The position numbers were made by a program, and so were the translations under genes. Source: Scilla litardierei (Eukaryota > Streptophyta > Magnoliopsida > Asparagales > Asparagaceae). Taken from it: a stretch of DNA of 64,000 nucleotides. Below the pieces are notes generated by a model that searched no databases, was not told the origin of the DNA, and worked only from the letters and a program-made list of their open reading frames with translations. Of this stretch, positions 49,701 through 55,038 are shown piece by piece. The stretch covers positions 33,628,418 to 33,692,417 of the forward strand of contig CM061132.1 in the NCBI GenBank assembly GCA_030789695.1, in the 5' to 3' direction. Position 1 is the first letter of the stretch; the number at the start of each line of letters is the position of its first letter.

Positions 49701-49737
49701 TCGCGCCCACCGCCGCCACCTCAACAGACCCGTCCAT
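13688..49737 (-). CDS. TOM1: TOM1/TOM3/THH1-family membrane protein, 11 exons over 36 kb
   Basis: A seven-pass endomembrane protein of the THH1/TOM1/TOM3 family, whose Arabidopsis members support tobamovirus RNA replication on membranes. Coding exons on the minus strand: 49591-49737, 36143-36233, 36000-36052, 35821-35913, 35664-35735, 29275-29347, 29132-29177, 25750-25813, 25595-25648, 25406-25483 and 13688-13780. They total 864 bp, or 287 residues plus stop, close to the about 290 of Arabidopsis TOM1. Every junction is GT-AG and codon phase is kept throughout. Signature stretches are [46 protein letters not shown] and [14 protein letters not shown]. The ARAVSTDG stretch favours TOM1 over TOM3/THH1, a judgement from memory. 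No stop or frameshift was found. Four introns (13.4, 6.3, 3.3 and 11.6 kb) hold transposable elements, so long-intron splicing is needed for expression. Confidence 0.93.
14260..15012 (-). repeat. 3' LTR of the old Tat-type element
   Basis: 753 bp, starting TGTTCACGGG and ending ATATTAACA. It has about 40 bp near 14300-14340 that the partner LTR lacks. Confidence 0.88.
15416..17527 (+). pseudogene. Antisense ORF of the old Tat-type element (Transposase_28-like), decayed
   Basis: It runs opposite to pol, between the tandem array and the 3' LTR. The N-terminal half keeps [13 protein letters not shown], the Phe-rich segment and MKSVLWSPG, which align with the fuller copy at 55039-57083. The C-terminal half is coiled coil ([15 protein letters not shown], then [17 protein letters not shown]). 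Frames change near 15580, 16150 and 17150 and there are stops. Similar proteins are described in plants as putative gypsy-type transposon proteins. Tat/Retand-lineage elements are known to carry an extra ORF, often antisense, at this place. Function is unknown. Confidence 0.72.
17830..18410. repeat. Dimeric tandem array, alternating 39- and 46-bp units
   Basis: The motif (A/G)TC(G/A)TATAG ends at 17910, 17949, 17995, 18034, 18081, 18119, 18165, 18204, 18250, 18290, 18336 and 18375. Spacing alternates 38-40 and 45-47 bp, a composite unit of about 85 bp repeated six times. It lies between the antisense ORF and the integrase remnant. Confidence 0.85.
18574..19850 (-). pseudogene. Gypsy (Tat) RNase H tail and integrase remnant
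   Basis: In order on the minus strand: the RNase H-integrase linker ([16 protein letters not shown]), zinc-binding HHCC remnant ([15 protein letters not shown]), catalytic stretch [15 protein letters not shown], second Asp in IVTDNRTQF, a Glu region near FAEAAKK, then [19 protein letters not shown], the Tat/Athila-type integrase C-terminal signature. Stops and frame changes interrupt it at several points. Confidence 0.85.
19782..19967 (-). pseudogene. Short gag N-terminus of the old Tat-type element
   Basis: Starts next to the PBS and reads [20 protein letters not shown] and onward for about 55 residues with no recognisable domain. It then switches near 19790 into RNase H-linker sequence. 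This marks the edge of the deletion that removed capsid to RT. Confidence 0.5.
19981..20659 (-). repeat. 5' LTR of the old Tat-type element
   Basis: 679 bp, starting TGTTGACAGG right after the PBS. It ends TATTAAGA, where the partner has TATTAACA, so the terminal CA has mutated. Confidence 0.88.
20665..21370. other. Intron 10 DNA between two insertions
   Basis: AT-rich with a pyrimidine-rich start (20700-20830). No exon-like segment, element terminus or RNA gene was recognised. Confidence 0.4.
21379..22119. mobile_element. hAT-type non-autonomous element with 8-bp target duplication
   Basis: The ends TAGGGTTG and CAACCCTA are inverted repeats, flanked by perfect 8-bp direct repeats ATAAGAAG at 21371-21378 and 22120-22127. 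That is the hAT signature. The 741-bp interior has no transposase. It is filled with copies of GTTCGTGAACAAGCTCG in both orientations. A block near 21391 (acagaacgttcgacgaact) recurs at about 21913 (acagaacgttcaattaact), an internal duplication. Confidence 0.85.
22288..23946 (+). mobile_element. Non-autonomous LTR element 'a' with gag remnant (1.66 kb)
   Basis: LTRs 22288-22610 and 23610-23946 begin TGATGCGACT and end CACATC(A/G). The target duplication is GAGAC (22283-22287, 23947-23951). The PBS TTGGTATCAAAGCAAG at 22613 resembles the initiator-Met tRNA type. The interior keeps a frameshifted gag N-terminal coiled coil ([20 protein letters not shown]), an Arg/Gly/Pro-rich stretch and the 3' block ...TTTCATGCATCATCTTAAG...GCAGAGTAA. 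That block is shared with the elements at 26031, 29606, 37544 and 45381. No pol is present. Confidence 0.88.
23952..25405. other. Intron 10, proximal part, with a poly-C run
   Basis: No exon or element boundary was recognised. A run of about 20 C at 25117-25134, followed by a run of A, is a likely polymerase-slippage or assembly-difficult site. A 97-residue open frame at 23956-24249 has no recognisable domain and no homology I know. Confidence 0.4.
25406..25483 (-). CDS. TOM1: TOM1-like exon 10 (residues 232-257)
   Basis: Encodes [20 protein letters not shown] then TFLYYM. Acceptor ACATAG|ATGT, donor ATG|GTATAC. The next exon is 11.6 kb away across a 6.4-kb retroelement and other insertions. 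Confidence 0.91.
25595..25648 (-). CDS. TOM1: TOM1-like exon 9 (residues 214-231)
   Basis: Encodes [18 protein letters not shown], a membrane helix. Acceptor TATAG|GTTGG, donor ATG|GTAAGC. Confidence 0.92.
25750..25813 (-). CDS. TOM1: TOM1-like exon 8 (residues 192-213)
   Basis: Encodes [20 protein letters not shown] then QE, the basic cytosolic loop typical of the family. Acceptor CAATAG|GTTA, donor GAG|GTACTT. Confidence 0.93.
26031..28107 (-). mobile_element. Non-autonomous LTR element 'b' (intron 7)
   Basis: LTRs 26031-26483 and 27656-28107 (453 and 452 bp) begin TG(A/C)TAGGATTTTTC and end CAGATCTATCA. On the minus strand the Met-type PBS TGGTATCAGAGC abuts the right LTR. The other LTR is preceded by the shared 3' block with AAGGACAAGGTGAC and GGAGTAA. 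The 1.17-kb interior has no pol. It encodes a Gly/Pro/Ala-rich repeat stretch like the gag spacer of the 37544 element, plus an acidic tract. Flanking 5-mers (cagat, catgt) do not match, so no target duplication is claimed. Confidence 0.82.
27615..27666 (-). repeat. Tandem duplication of the PBS/LTR junction
   Basis: The 26-bp stretch starting tgctctgataccacttgat occurs twice in a row at the inner edge of the right LTR of element 'b'. The PBS and the first LTR bases are therefore duplicated. Confidence 0.75.
28108..29131. other. Intron 7, AT-rich remainder
   Basis: No coding or element signal beyond a (TG)n run near 28978-29002. It ends at TOM1-like exon 7. Confidence 0.4.
29132..29177 (-). 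CDS. TOM1: TOM1-like exon 7 (residues 177-191 plus two bases)
   Basis: Encodes [15 protein letters not shown], part of the sixth helix. It is only 46 bp. Acceptor TGGCAG|GAGT, donor GAAG|GTGAGT. Confidence 0.92.
29275..29347 (-). CDS. TOM1: TOM1-like exon 6 (residues 153-176 plus one base)
   Basis: Encodes [20 protein letters not shown] then LFFA, a membrane helix and loop. Acceptor CTTACAG|ATAG, donor GCAG|GTGCAG. Confidence 0.93.
29606..30690 (-). mobile_element. Non-autonomous LTR element 'c', 5'-truncated (intron 5)
   Basis: A single LTR at 29606-30115 starts TGATAGGATCTGC and, on the minus strand, TGATGCAACC. Inside it lies the shared 3' block (TTTCATGCACCACCTTGAGG ... GGACGGATTAA), then a Gly/Pro-rich interior. 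A 27-bp unit (gcctgcagtgcttgcaggct...) is repeated at 30550-30610. The 5' LTR and PBS are missing, so the element is truncated near 30690. Confidence 0.72.
30691..31990 (-). mobile_element. LTR-retroelement debris with a Met-type PBS
   Basis: On the minus strand 31463-31480 reads CAAATCAGTATCAGAGC, a Met-tRNA-type PBS next to a TG-starting segment at about 31474 that looks like the inner end of a 5' LTR. The GC-rich patch 31090-31230 (GGCGGTGG motifs) would be its leader or gag. I cannot find the partner LTR or a target duplication, so the limits are approximate. Confidence 0.35.
31991..34116. other. Intron 5, AT-rich DNA with ATATGAT low complexity
   Basis: No gene seen. Runs of atatgatatgata occur at about 32990-33020 and 33610-33660. 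A pyrimidine-rich patch lies at 32710-32790. The open frame at 32473-32826 has no recognisable domain. Confidence 0.4.
34117..34298. repeat. Tandem duplication, two copies of 91 bp
   Basis: The segment beginning ggccagccccagcctgacc at 34117 is repeated at 34208 with only a few differences, through ...cttatctcgataag. The near-identity implies a recent local duplication within intron 5. Confidence 0.85.
34299..35663. other. Intron 5, segment nearest exon 5
   Basis: AT-rich. No element ends or exons were recognised. It probably represents original intron sequence. Confidence 0.35.
35664..35735 (-). CDS. TOM1: TOM1-like exon 5 (residues 129-152)
   Basis: Encodes [20 protein letters not shown] then YAIQ. 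Acceptor TGGCAG|GCAC, donor CAG|GTAATC. The following intron is 6.3 kb and holds LTR-element debris. Confidence 0.93.
35821..35913 (-). CDS. TOM1: TOM1-like exon 4 (residues 98-128)
   Basis: Encodes the third membrane helix with [19 protein letters not shown] and the family motif WAEIYYQ. It is 93 bp, in phase 0 at both ends. Confidence 0.93.
36000..36052 (-). CDS. TOM1: TOM1-like exon 3 (residues 80-97)
   Basis: Acceptor TTTGCAG|TTCG completes the split Ile codon. Encodes [17 protein letters not shown], the loop before the third helix. Donor GAG|GTATGA. Confidence 0.92.
36143..36233 (-). CDS. TOM1: TOM1-like exon 2 (residues 50-79 plus one base)
   Basis: Acceptor TGTGCAG|ATTC. Encodes [20 protein letters not shown] and the next helix. 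The donor CCA|GTATGT splits codon 80. Confidence 0.92.
36590..37538 (+). pseudogene. LINE reverse-transcriptase fragment (part 1)
   Basis: Decayed non-LTR RT on the plus strand: LQYADE (from the YADD-type box) near 36656, [13 protein letters not shown] near 36735, then [18 protein letters not shown] and LPMAGG near 36870-36960, and [20 protein letters not shown] sequence near 37145. Many stops. It is interrupted by the gag-only LTR element at 37544-40145 and resumes at 40151. It lies in intron 1 of the TOM1-like gene, in antisense. Confidence 0.75.
37544..40145 (+). mobile_element. Gag-only LTR element 'e' (TR-GAG type)
   Basis: LTRs 37544-37838 and 39828-40145 begin TGATAGACCC and end CCTAACA, with a perfect target duplication GAATG (37539-37543, 40146-40150). 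The PBS TTGGTATCAGAGCACG follows the 5' LTR. The 3' block ...CACCACCTTGAGGACAAGG... precedes the 3' LTR. Only a gag gene lies between, with no protease, RT or integrase. The 5' LTR lacks about 25 bp that the 3' LTR has. The element inserted into a LINE remnant. Confidence 0.92.
37866..39799 (+). pseudogene. Gypsy gag of the gag-only element, frameshifted
   Basis: The N-terminus (37866-38804) is a coiled coil ([20 protein letters not shown]) followed by an acidic tract and an Arg/Gly/Pro-rich spacer. The second frame (38801-39799) holds the capsid-like retrotransposon gag domain: [44 protein letters not shown]. It ends with a zinc knuckle variant, [15 protein letters not shown]. The two parts lie in different frames with the break near 38740-38800, so this copy is damaged. 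Gag packages element RNA into particles. Full-length relatives would continue into pol. Confidence 0.82.
40151..40930 (+). pseudogene. LINE C-terminal fragment (part 2, zf-RVT region)
   Basis: It continues the fragment at 36590 after the insertion: [20 protein letters not shown], then NKICIL and ETANHIF, the pattern of the zinc-binding zf-RVT region at the end of plant LINE ORF2. Stops and frameshifts throughout. Confidence 0.7.
40931..42185. other. Intron 1, AT-rich DNA
   Basis: No supported gene. 41210-41600 is less AT-rich, with repeated cgatccaagc motifs and short frames lacking domains. 41900-42120 is low complexity built on aaactgaaat. Confidence 0.35.
42186..42575. repeat. Dispersed non-coding repeat, copy 2
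   Basis: It shares the sequence order aaactagaaat, GATGTGGTGCATGCGCGC, GGTATCGTCGGG, GTAAATAAGTG, GGGACAAACAT and CCTCAATTGTATAATAGA with the stretch at 12368-12890. The two copies are clearly diverged. Confidence 0.4.
42702..45380 (+). pseudogene. Decayed Copia element, gag to RT
   Basis: Plus-strand order: gag with QWQLNDKK near 42890, CCHC knuckle [14 protein letters not shown] near 43430, protease [13 protein letters not shown] near 43585, integrase LVYSDICVP and RTNRGTKFN at 44115-44330, and the start of RT ([28 protein letters not shown]) near 45130-45375. Many stops. The RT frame breaks exactly where the young LTR element begins (45381) and resumes near 47560. It is antisense to TOM1. 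Confidence 0.82.
45417..45662 (+). repeat. Three 82-bp tandem units inside the left LTR
   Basis: Units starting TACGACGAATGTGG at 45417, 45499 and 45581, each ending in ...TTTAATGCGAGAATC. The same triplet recurs in the right LTR from about 46933. They create identical short frames in both LTRs that are not genes. Confidence 0.85.
46017..46922 (+). CDS. TPR-domain ORF inside an LTR element (OEP61/TPR7-like capture)
   Basis: An open frame of 301 residues from ATG 46017. TPR-like helices span about residues 15-125, with [36 protein letters not shown] and [14 protein letters not shown]. By recall this resembles the TPR part of plant OEP61/TPR7, a membrane-anchored docking protein for Hsp70-type chaperones, and has no introns. 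Residues that usually clamp the chaperone tail look altered (Lys63 where the family has Asn). The rest is acidic and Gly/Pro-rich, like the gag spacers of related elements. The last eight codons lie in the right LTR. Whether it is translated is unknown. A chance TPR-like gag is less likely, given the ordered helices. Confidence 0.68.
   Translation: MMEDHQVFDEMLQRADVLRQEGNKLYRYEKFQEAANKYVLATTQFNNIPTAKGGIQHLRCLVKLMGCYLVTGCYQSCIALGSEILIFDPKIVTVILYREQAYRALGFLEAADSEMMKFYGIFSEEETHPKGDTTSNLNKDKDNGRDTEQKMPALENDNDKIISMEKDVQQKDPASDLNPADDSDENPRHPDHRTDTEGGNGPLTGPCGPTQEPCRASEVDGGLIRVLRLVSYHDESTRNLGDCYSFSSDFVEDDGDIGWPFDPGGGEPHQSEMSISRTSCTTLRPRWFFGGGVMMRLGYVE
47501..47545 (+). mobile_element. Remnant of a second internal region and third LTR
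   Basis: Right after the right LTR of element 'd' the PBS start ATTTGGTATCAGAGCA recurs. Then comes GATGAATCAACGAGGA (like internal 46715-46731) and CAATATTTTAAATAGGGA (like LTR 45694-45711). This looks like a collapsed tandem copy: LTR, interior, LTR, interior scrap, LTR scrap. Confidence 0.65.
47555..48720 (+). pseudogene. Decayed Copia element, RT and RNase H continuation
   Basis: It resumes with KTIFLNG near 47600, then the catalytic box [16 protein letters not shown] near 47830, and RNase H traces near 48250-48700 ([27 protein letters not shown]). It fits directly onto the RT segment ending at 45380. No LTRs of this element could be recognised. Confidence 0.78.
48721..49590. other. Intron 1, segment next to exon 1
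   Basis: AT-rich. No element ends or exons recognised. A CACACACA run at 49491-49500 and a stretch rich in GAAAAG precede the exon 1 donor side. Confidence 0.4.
49591..49737 (-). CDS. TOM1: TOM1-like exon 1 (residues 1-49)
   Basis: Starts at the ATG complement 49735-49737. It encodes a short variable N-terminus, then the family stretch [17 protein letters not shown] and the start of the first membrane helix ([13 protein letters not shown]). The donor is CTC|GTAAAA. The next exon is 13.4 kb away, which is why the exon is easily missed. Confidence 0.88.
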
Positions 49738-51073
49738 CGGATTTTCTCGCCGGAAGTTGCCAACAAATTTAAATTCCCAGAGATTAGAACCCTAATGTCG
49801 CCAATTCGAATTGCCAAAACGGATTTTTTTATTTTATTTTTTATTTTTTGGAATTTTACAAAAAGACGTTTTGAGACTGCACGGAGAGGGGAGGTTGGGC
49901 TCGCAGCGGGAATAGGATCGACGCTGGCTTTGCGATGTGGCAGCCGCAAGGAATTCGTGCACAGGAGGGATTTACCGGCAGTAGCAGGTGGATTTCGTTC
50001 GTAACAAACGACACGTTGAGGGAGCCTCATGAGCAGCTCTGTTTCGGGCGCGGAGTGTGCAGCTCATTTCCACGGATTTTTTTTAATTTTTTCCTAGAGA
50101 ACTAGGGTCTGTTCTTTTGCCAAGAATAGAGGCGGAGATGGGAATATGGACACTATTCCTACACTATTCGTAATATTCCAAGTTTGTATTCCAAGTAGTT
50201 GTTCTTTTGGTCATGGAATAGAATCCTACGTGGCTATGCCAATTTGGTAATGATGAGCACTTTTGTATTCCAAGCTTTTTGCTTGGAATACAATGGAATC
50301 CTTGGGAATGGTTGGCCCCACTCCCTCATCTCTCTCTCCCCTCCAACTCATCACATTTCCACTTTTTCTTTCAAACTCTCCAATCTCAAAAGAACACAAG
50401 AATAGAAAGTGGACCACACTTTCTATTTCAAACCCTCATTCCATACTCTATTCCACCCAAATGAACACAAAAGTGCATTTTCGCTCTCCTGGGAATACGA
50501 TCTTTCACTCTATTCCATTTTTCCTATTCCTGGTGGTAAAGAACATGCCTTTGTAGGACAGTAAAAATGGGAAAGTTGAGGGAGTGTGGAATCTGATGAG
50601 AGAGAAATTGGTGTGTAGTGTGTTCTTTTGTAGGAAAGTGGAGTTGGATTGTGGAGTTGGAAAGTTGAGGTGTGTCCCACTTCGTGTAGTGTTTTCTTTT
50701 GGTTAAAAAAAGTATGAGGTTGAAAGTTGGAATGTAGGGTGTGGTGAACCTAGATAATGTTAACCTCCTAAATAAAATGAGATCATTTTGGGGTATTTTT
50801 TGACGCTTATGCAAAAACCCAATACAACAATACTCCGAGGAAATACCGGAATGAAATGTATTGAAAAAAATTGAAATTTTGCATGATATACAAAAGCAAG
50901 ACTACGTACAATATATTGAAATTTCAAATGATACACAAAAAATGAAATTGTATATAAAAAATTAACCCTGATATAACGGCATGCCAATGATATAGAAATT
51001 GAAAGCACGATCCAGCTTGCAACATATAGCAGATAGATATAACAGAAACCAAACTGAAATAAATACATTATAG
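49738..51073 (-). promoter_or_regulatory. TOM1: 5' leader and upstream region of the TOM1-like gene
   Basis: Lies upstream, on the minus strand, of the TOM1-like ATG. 49860-50030 is GC-richer and probably holds the leader and start site. From about 50100 the motif GTTCTTTTG or its complement recurs at 50112, 50218, 50386 and 50624, with inverted arrangement (50112 against 50386). This hints at a small inverted-repeat element, but I could not fix ends. No TATA box is assigned. Confidence 0.35.
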
Positions 51074-51078
51074 ATATC

Positions 51079-52041
51079 TGTTACGCCTATTTGGCCGAGA
51101 CCCGTAAAGCACGAGCCCAGGAGCCCGACTACTGGTCAAAAGCCCATCTGCGTCCTCAAAGCCCATTCGACAAAGGCCCTACAAGAGGCCTCCTCGAACG
51201 TCGATCCGACCCAGCCCCAATAACCCGTTAGTCGCTCGCCCACTCCTGCGAAAACCACTCCCCCAGAACGCGCGACCACTAAAGAGCGATAATGGGAAGG
51301 TGCTGGCATGGCGGAGGGAGCGGCGGCGATGGGGGACTGATGGGGCACGATCAATGGCGGACGTGGGACGTGGGTCAGAGGCGATCACGCCGGGGCTCTA
51401 CAAAAGGGCAAGGAAGACGACGAAGAAAAGGACCGCATCTCAGGTAACAAAACCTAAGGTACTCCATCAACGACCTCGTTCCCCCAATTCATCTCCTTCC
51501 TCCCCTGCTCGTGCCGAGAGACGCCGTCACGATCTCCTCACGAGTCGGACCGTCTCCGCCGGGCCTCCTTTCTCAGATCTCTATCTGACTTAGGCATCGG
51601 AGGGGATTTGGCCGGAACCAAGGTCCGGCCCCCTGACGAACGTCCTCGTCTACGCAGGTGAACAACAGACCAACGGGCCGAGGCTACCCCTCGCCCCTCT
51701 CCGACCACTCGATCCACCGGACGGTGAGGCTTCCCCTCACCCTCAGCCTTCCTTGGCCGAGCACGCCCTACCAAGGCCGAGCGTCCAAATCGGGTCTGAG
51801 ACTCACTCTCGCCACCAGACGGCCGTGCATCTACCCGGGCGACTGAGGCTACCCCTCGTCCCCCTCCCAGCCGAGGCCGAGCGCGTCTGACCGAGGCCGA
51901 GCGTCTCAACCAGGGCCGAGGCTTCCCCTCGCCCCTTCTGCACCGATTCGAAGCCCCCGAGGGACCCAAAGCGGGTCCCTTGACCACGTTGACCGGGTTC
52001 TCCACGGTCAACGCATTGTAGTGAGAAAACACTCTGAAACA
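51079..52041 (+). repeat. 5' LTR of the young Tat-type element
   Basis: 963 bp, TGTTACGCC...CTGAAACA. GC-rich with repeated CCGAGGCCGAGCG motifs near 51885-51930. The long minus-strand frame across it (51538-52245) is a composition artefact. Confidence 0.93.
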
Positions 52042-52099
52042 TCTGGCGCCGTCTGTGGGAACGAGAAACCGTCCCACGAAGAAGCAAACCACACCAACA

Positions 52100-53734
52100 A
52101 TGGCACGAGCCAGCAATGGGAGGAAGCGCATGCCCTCCATCCCAGAGGAGGGGAATGGCACAACAAACGGCAATCCCGAGGACACACCCGTCAGCGGCCA
52201 CCCCACCCTCTCCACCGAAGAAGCCGGCGGCTCAGAACTGGCCACGCCGGGACAGCTCCGCGCCCTAGCTCAGGAGACCAACGCGAGCCTCCAGACGTTG
52301 GTCGCAACGGTGCAGCAGCTCGTCGGCCCTGCGCCACCCAACGGAGGCACGTTGGACGACAGCCATCGATGGGCGGGGGGTCCCCCACACTTGCGGTCCG
52401 CCGTGGTCGACGACCACGGGACCCGGAAACCGAACATGGAGCGTCGGTTCACGCTGTCTGGCTCTGGTCAGGCGAGGTCACGCGCCTCCTCACCCAATCG
52501 TGAAAGGAGCCGAAGAGAGACCGAAGGGACGGACAGCGAATCAAGGACGGCCTCGTCTCATCGATCGCGGTCGTCCCGCCGCAGGAGAAGCGAACGACAC
52601 CACTCGAGAGACCGATCGCGGCGGAGCAGGAGCTCCCGCAGGAGGAGTCGGGAACGTCGGGACAGCCCGGCCCCCAGTGTGGCGAAGGCTGCGGAGCCAG
52701 CCCCGCTGGCGCCGGTGGTACCCCCACCCCCGGTCGATCCAGAGGCAGGCGAGTACCGCATCCCCGGAGGCATCCACGGAGATCGATGCCCCTTGTCACG
52801 GAGAATAACCGACGCACGGGTCCCCTCCCGATTCCGGATCCCGGTGCTGGGAAAGTACGATGGAATAGGAGACCCGGCGCACCACGTGATGGACTACGAG
52901 GGGGACATGGCCTTCCAGGGAGCTGACGATGACCTGCTTTGCCGGGGCTTCTATTCTACTCTCAGGGGAGCGGCGAGGATCTGGTACCACAGCCTGCCCG
53001 GCCGCTCCATCGACAGCTTCGAACAACTCGCCCAGTTGTTCTGCAAACAGTTCATGGCGGGGAGGCTGATCAAACCTGGTGCTGAACATCTGTTCAACAT
53101 AGTACAAGGCCCGGCCGAGCCACTTCGACAGTTCATGCGCCGCTTCAATGCGGAAAGGCTAAATGTGAACAACCCACCCGACCTGGTGGTCCAGACGGCT
53201 CTTAAGAAAGGGCTTCGCCACAGGGGCCTCAAGAAGTCCCTGCACAACGACCCCCCAAAGGACCTCCCCGGGATCATGGCAAGGGCCGAGCGCTTTATGC
53301 TGACCGAGGAGGCCTTGGCCGAGGATGCAGGAAAAACCGCTCGAGGGACCAAGCGTGGCGACGGCGGACGAGCAAGCCCCGAAGGATACCGGACCGAAAA
53401 GAGACAAAGGAACAGGCAACGGGGAGAAAGCGCGAGGGACACCACCCCAGACGCCATTCTCGCCCAAGTACAGAAGGAAGAGCGAGCTGATCGCCCCCCG
53501 CCGAAGGCTAAAAGAGGCGGGAAGAACAGGGAGAAGTACTGTAAGTACCATAAGGACGATGGTCACGACACGGAAGATTGCTGGCATTTGAAGAAGGACA
53601 TTGAGAAGCTGATGATCCGAGGGCACGCCAGGAATCAGGCCGACGAGCCGGCCCACGGAGAAGGGACCTCCACACAGCCGGACAAGGGGAAGAAGATCAA
53701 CACCATCCAAGGCCCCCTCCGCATCATAGAGTGA
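52100..53734 (+). CDS. Gypsy (Tat-type) Gag, intact
   Basis: 544 residues from the ATG at 52100. The upstream in-frame GTG overlaps the PBS and is unlikely. Residues about 130-200 are Arg/Ser-rich. The retrotransposon gag capsid domain spans about 230-400 (FRIPVLGKYDGIGDPAHHV, GAARIWYHSLPGRSI, LFCKQFMAG, EPLRQFMRRFNAERL). A Tat-type zinc knuckle near 495-510 reads YCKYHKDDGHDTEDC. No stop or frameshift. Gag would assemble particles and bind RNA. It ends before the tandem array, without any protease or pol following. Confidence 0.9.
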   Translation: MARASNGRKRMPSIPEEGNGTTNGNPEDTPVSGHPTLSTEEAGGSELATPGQLRALAQETNASLQTLVATVQQLVGPAPPNGGTLDDSHRWAGGPPHLRSAVVDDHGTRKPNMERRFTLSGSGQARSRASSPNRERSRRETEGTDSESRTASSHRSRSSRRRRSERHHSRDRSRRSRSSRRRSRERRDSPAPSVAKAAEPAPLAPVVPPPPVDPEAGEYRIPGGIHGDRCPLSRRITDARVPSRFRIPVLGKYDGIGDPAHHVMDYEGDMAFQGADDDLLCRGFYSTLRGAARIWYHSLPGRSIDSFEQLAQLFCKQFMAGRLIKPGAEHLFNIVQGPAEPLRQFMRRFNAERLNVNNPPDLVVQTALKKGLRHRGLKKSLHNDPPKDLPGIMARAERFMLTEEALAEDAGKTARGTKRGDGGRASPEGYRTEKRQRNRQRGESARDTTPDAILAQVQKEERADRPPPKAKRGGKNREKYCKYHKDDGHDTEDCWHLKKDIEKLMIRGHARNQADEPAHGEGTSTQPDKGKKINTIQGPLRIIE

Positions 53735-53970
53735 GCAGGCAACATCCTTCCCCCCGGGGGGCGGCCTAAGTATGAGGGAGATATCTAGTTTTACATCCCT
53801 CTGTTTAGCTTCATTTCCCCATTTCCGTTTCCTCCAAATGTACCGGTCCAACTGGGCCCGCGAGAGTACAAACGCCTTCTTTTTATTGTCTTTATTTAAA
53901 ATTCCGACGGAGTTGACATGTCACCAGTAACGCAAAAGGCCGGGGACCACCGCCTCACTGGAGGAGGAAG

Positions 53971-54690
53971 AGGAGCTTTGCCCTCACCGACTATCTCCGG
54001 CACTCATAAGTCTGGGAGCACTTCCCCCAGCAGACGCGGACGCCGACCGGTCCTAAGCCGAGGAGCTTGGCCCTCGCCGACCGAGTCCAGAGCTCATAAG
54101 TCTGGGGGCGGCTCCCCCAGCAGGCACGGGCGCCGACCGGTCCTAAGCCGAGGAGCTTTGCCCTCGCCGACCGACTCCAGTGCCCATAAGTCTGGGGGCA
54201 ACTCCCCCGGCAAGCACGGACGCCGACCGGTCCTAAGCCGAAGGGCTTTGCCCTCGCCGACCGACTCCAGCGCTCATAAGTCTGGGGGCGGCTCCCCCAG
54301 CAGGCACGACGCCGACTGGTCCTAAGCCGAGGAGCTTTGCCCTCGCCGACCGACTCCAGCGCTCATAAGACTGGGGGCAATTCCCCCAGCAGGCACGGAC
54401 GCCGACCGGTCCTAAGCCGAGGAGCTTTTCCCTCGCCGACCGACTCCAGCGCTCATAAGACTGGGGGCAATTCCCCCAGCAGGCACGGACGCCGACCGGT
54501 CCTAAGCCGAGGAGCTTTGCCCTCGCCGACCGACCCCAGCGCTCATAAGTCTGGGGGGCAGTTTCCCCAGGAGGCACGGACGCCAACCGGTCCTAAGTCG
54601 AGAAGCTCCGCCCTCGCTGACCGACTCCTGCGCCCCTAAGTCCGGGGAGAATACCCCCAGCCAACGCCAGTTTCGTCCATTCCCAAGCCA
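53971..54690 (+). repeat. 90-bp tandem array in the young Tat-type element
   Basis: Units beginning (G)AGGAGCTTTGCCCTCGCCG start at 53971, 54061, 54151, 54241, 54330, 54420, 54510 and 54600, so the period is 90 bp (one of 89). Eight units, each containing CATAAGTCTGGGGGC and GCCGACCGGTCCTAAG. The arrays in both Tat copies hold the same position next to the antisense ORF but do not share sequence. Confidence 0.93.
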
Positions 54691-55038
54691 AGAACAAGGC
54701 AACAACGCCAAGTACACAAAAATTCCAAGTAAGTCGATTTCATTTATAATAGTTAACCCGAGTACAAAAATGCGCCTTATCTACAGGGGATCAAGGCGAA
54801 GGGAACACCCTACAAACAGTCTACTCGCGACAAATGACAGAGTTCAGATCGACACCGACAAAGCAAAATTGGTTGACAAAAGACCCAGAGTAGGTGACCC
54901 AAGCCAGCGGCCATGCAACCAGCAATTGTTGGCCGCAGGGCTGAAGGAGAGGGCGGGGGCCGGGGATCCATTTCAAGTAGACTGGCCCAAAGCGAAGCGG
55001 ATGCTTAAAAATTTGAGGATAAGGCTGGGAGGGACTGC

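Noticed and set aside
51538..52245. 235-residue minus-strand protein across the left LTR
   Set aside because: The same frame recurs in the right LTR and runs through the PBS. It is an LTR composition artefact.
53918..54639. Repeat-containing protein genes over the 90-bp array
   Set aside because: The period of 90 is a multiple of three, so open frames repeat automatically. There is no independent evidence of coding.
53971..54690. CRISPR-like array
   Set aside because: Units are direct 90-bp tandems without unique spacers, inside a retroelement of a plant genome.
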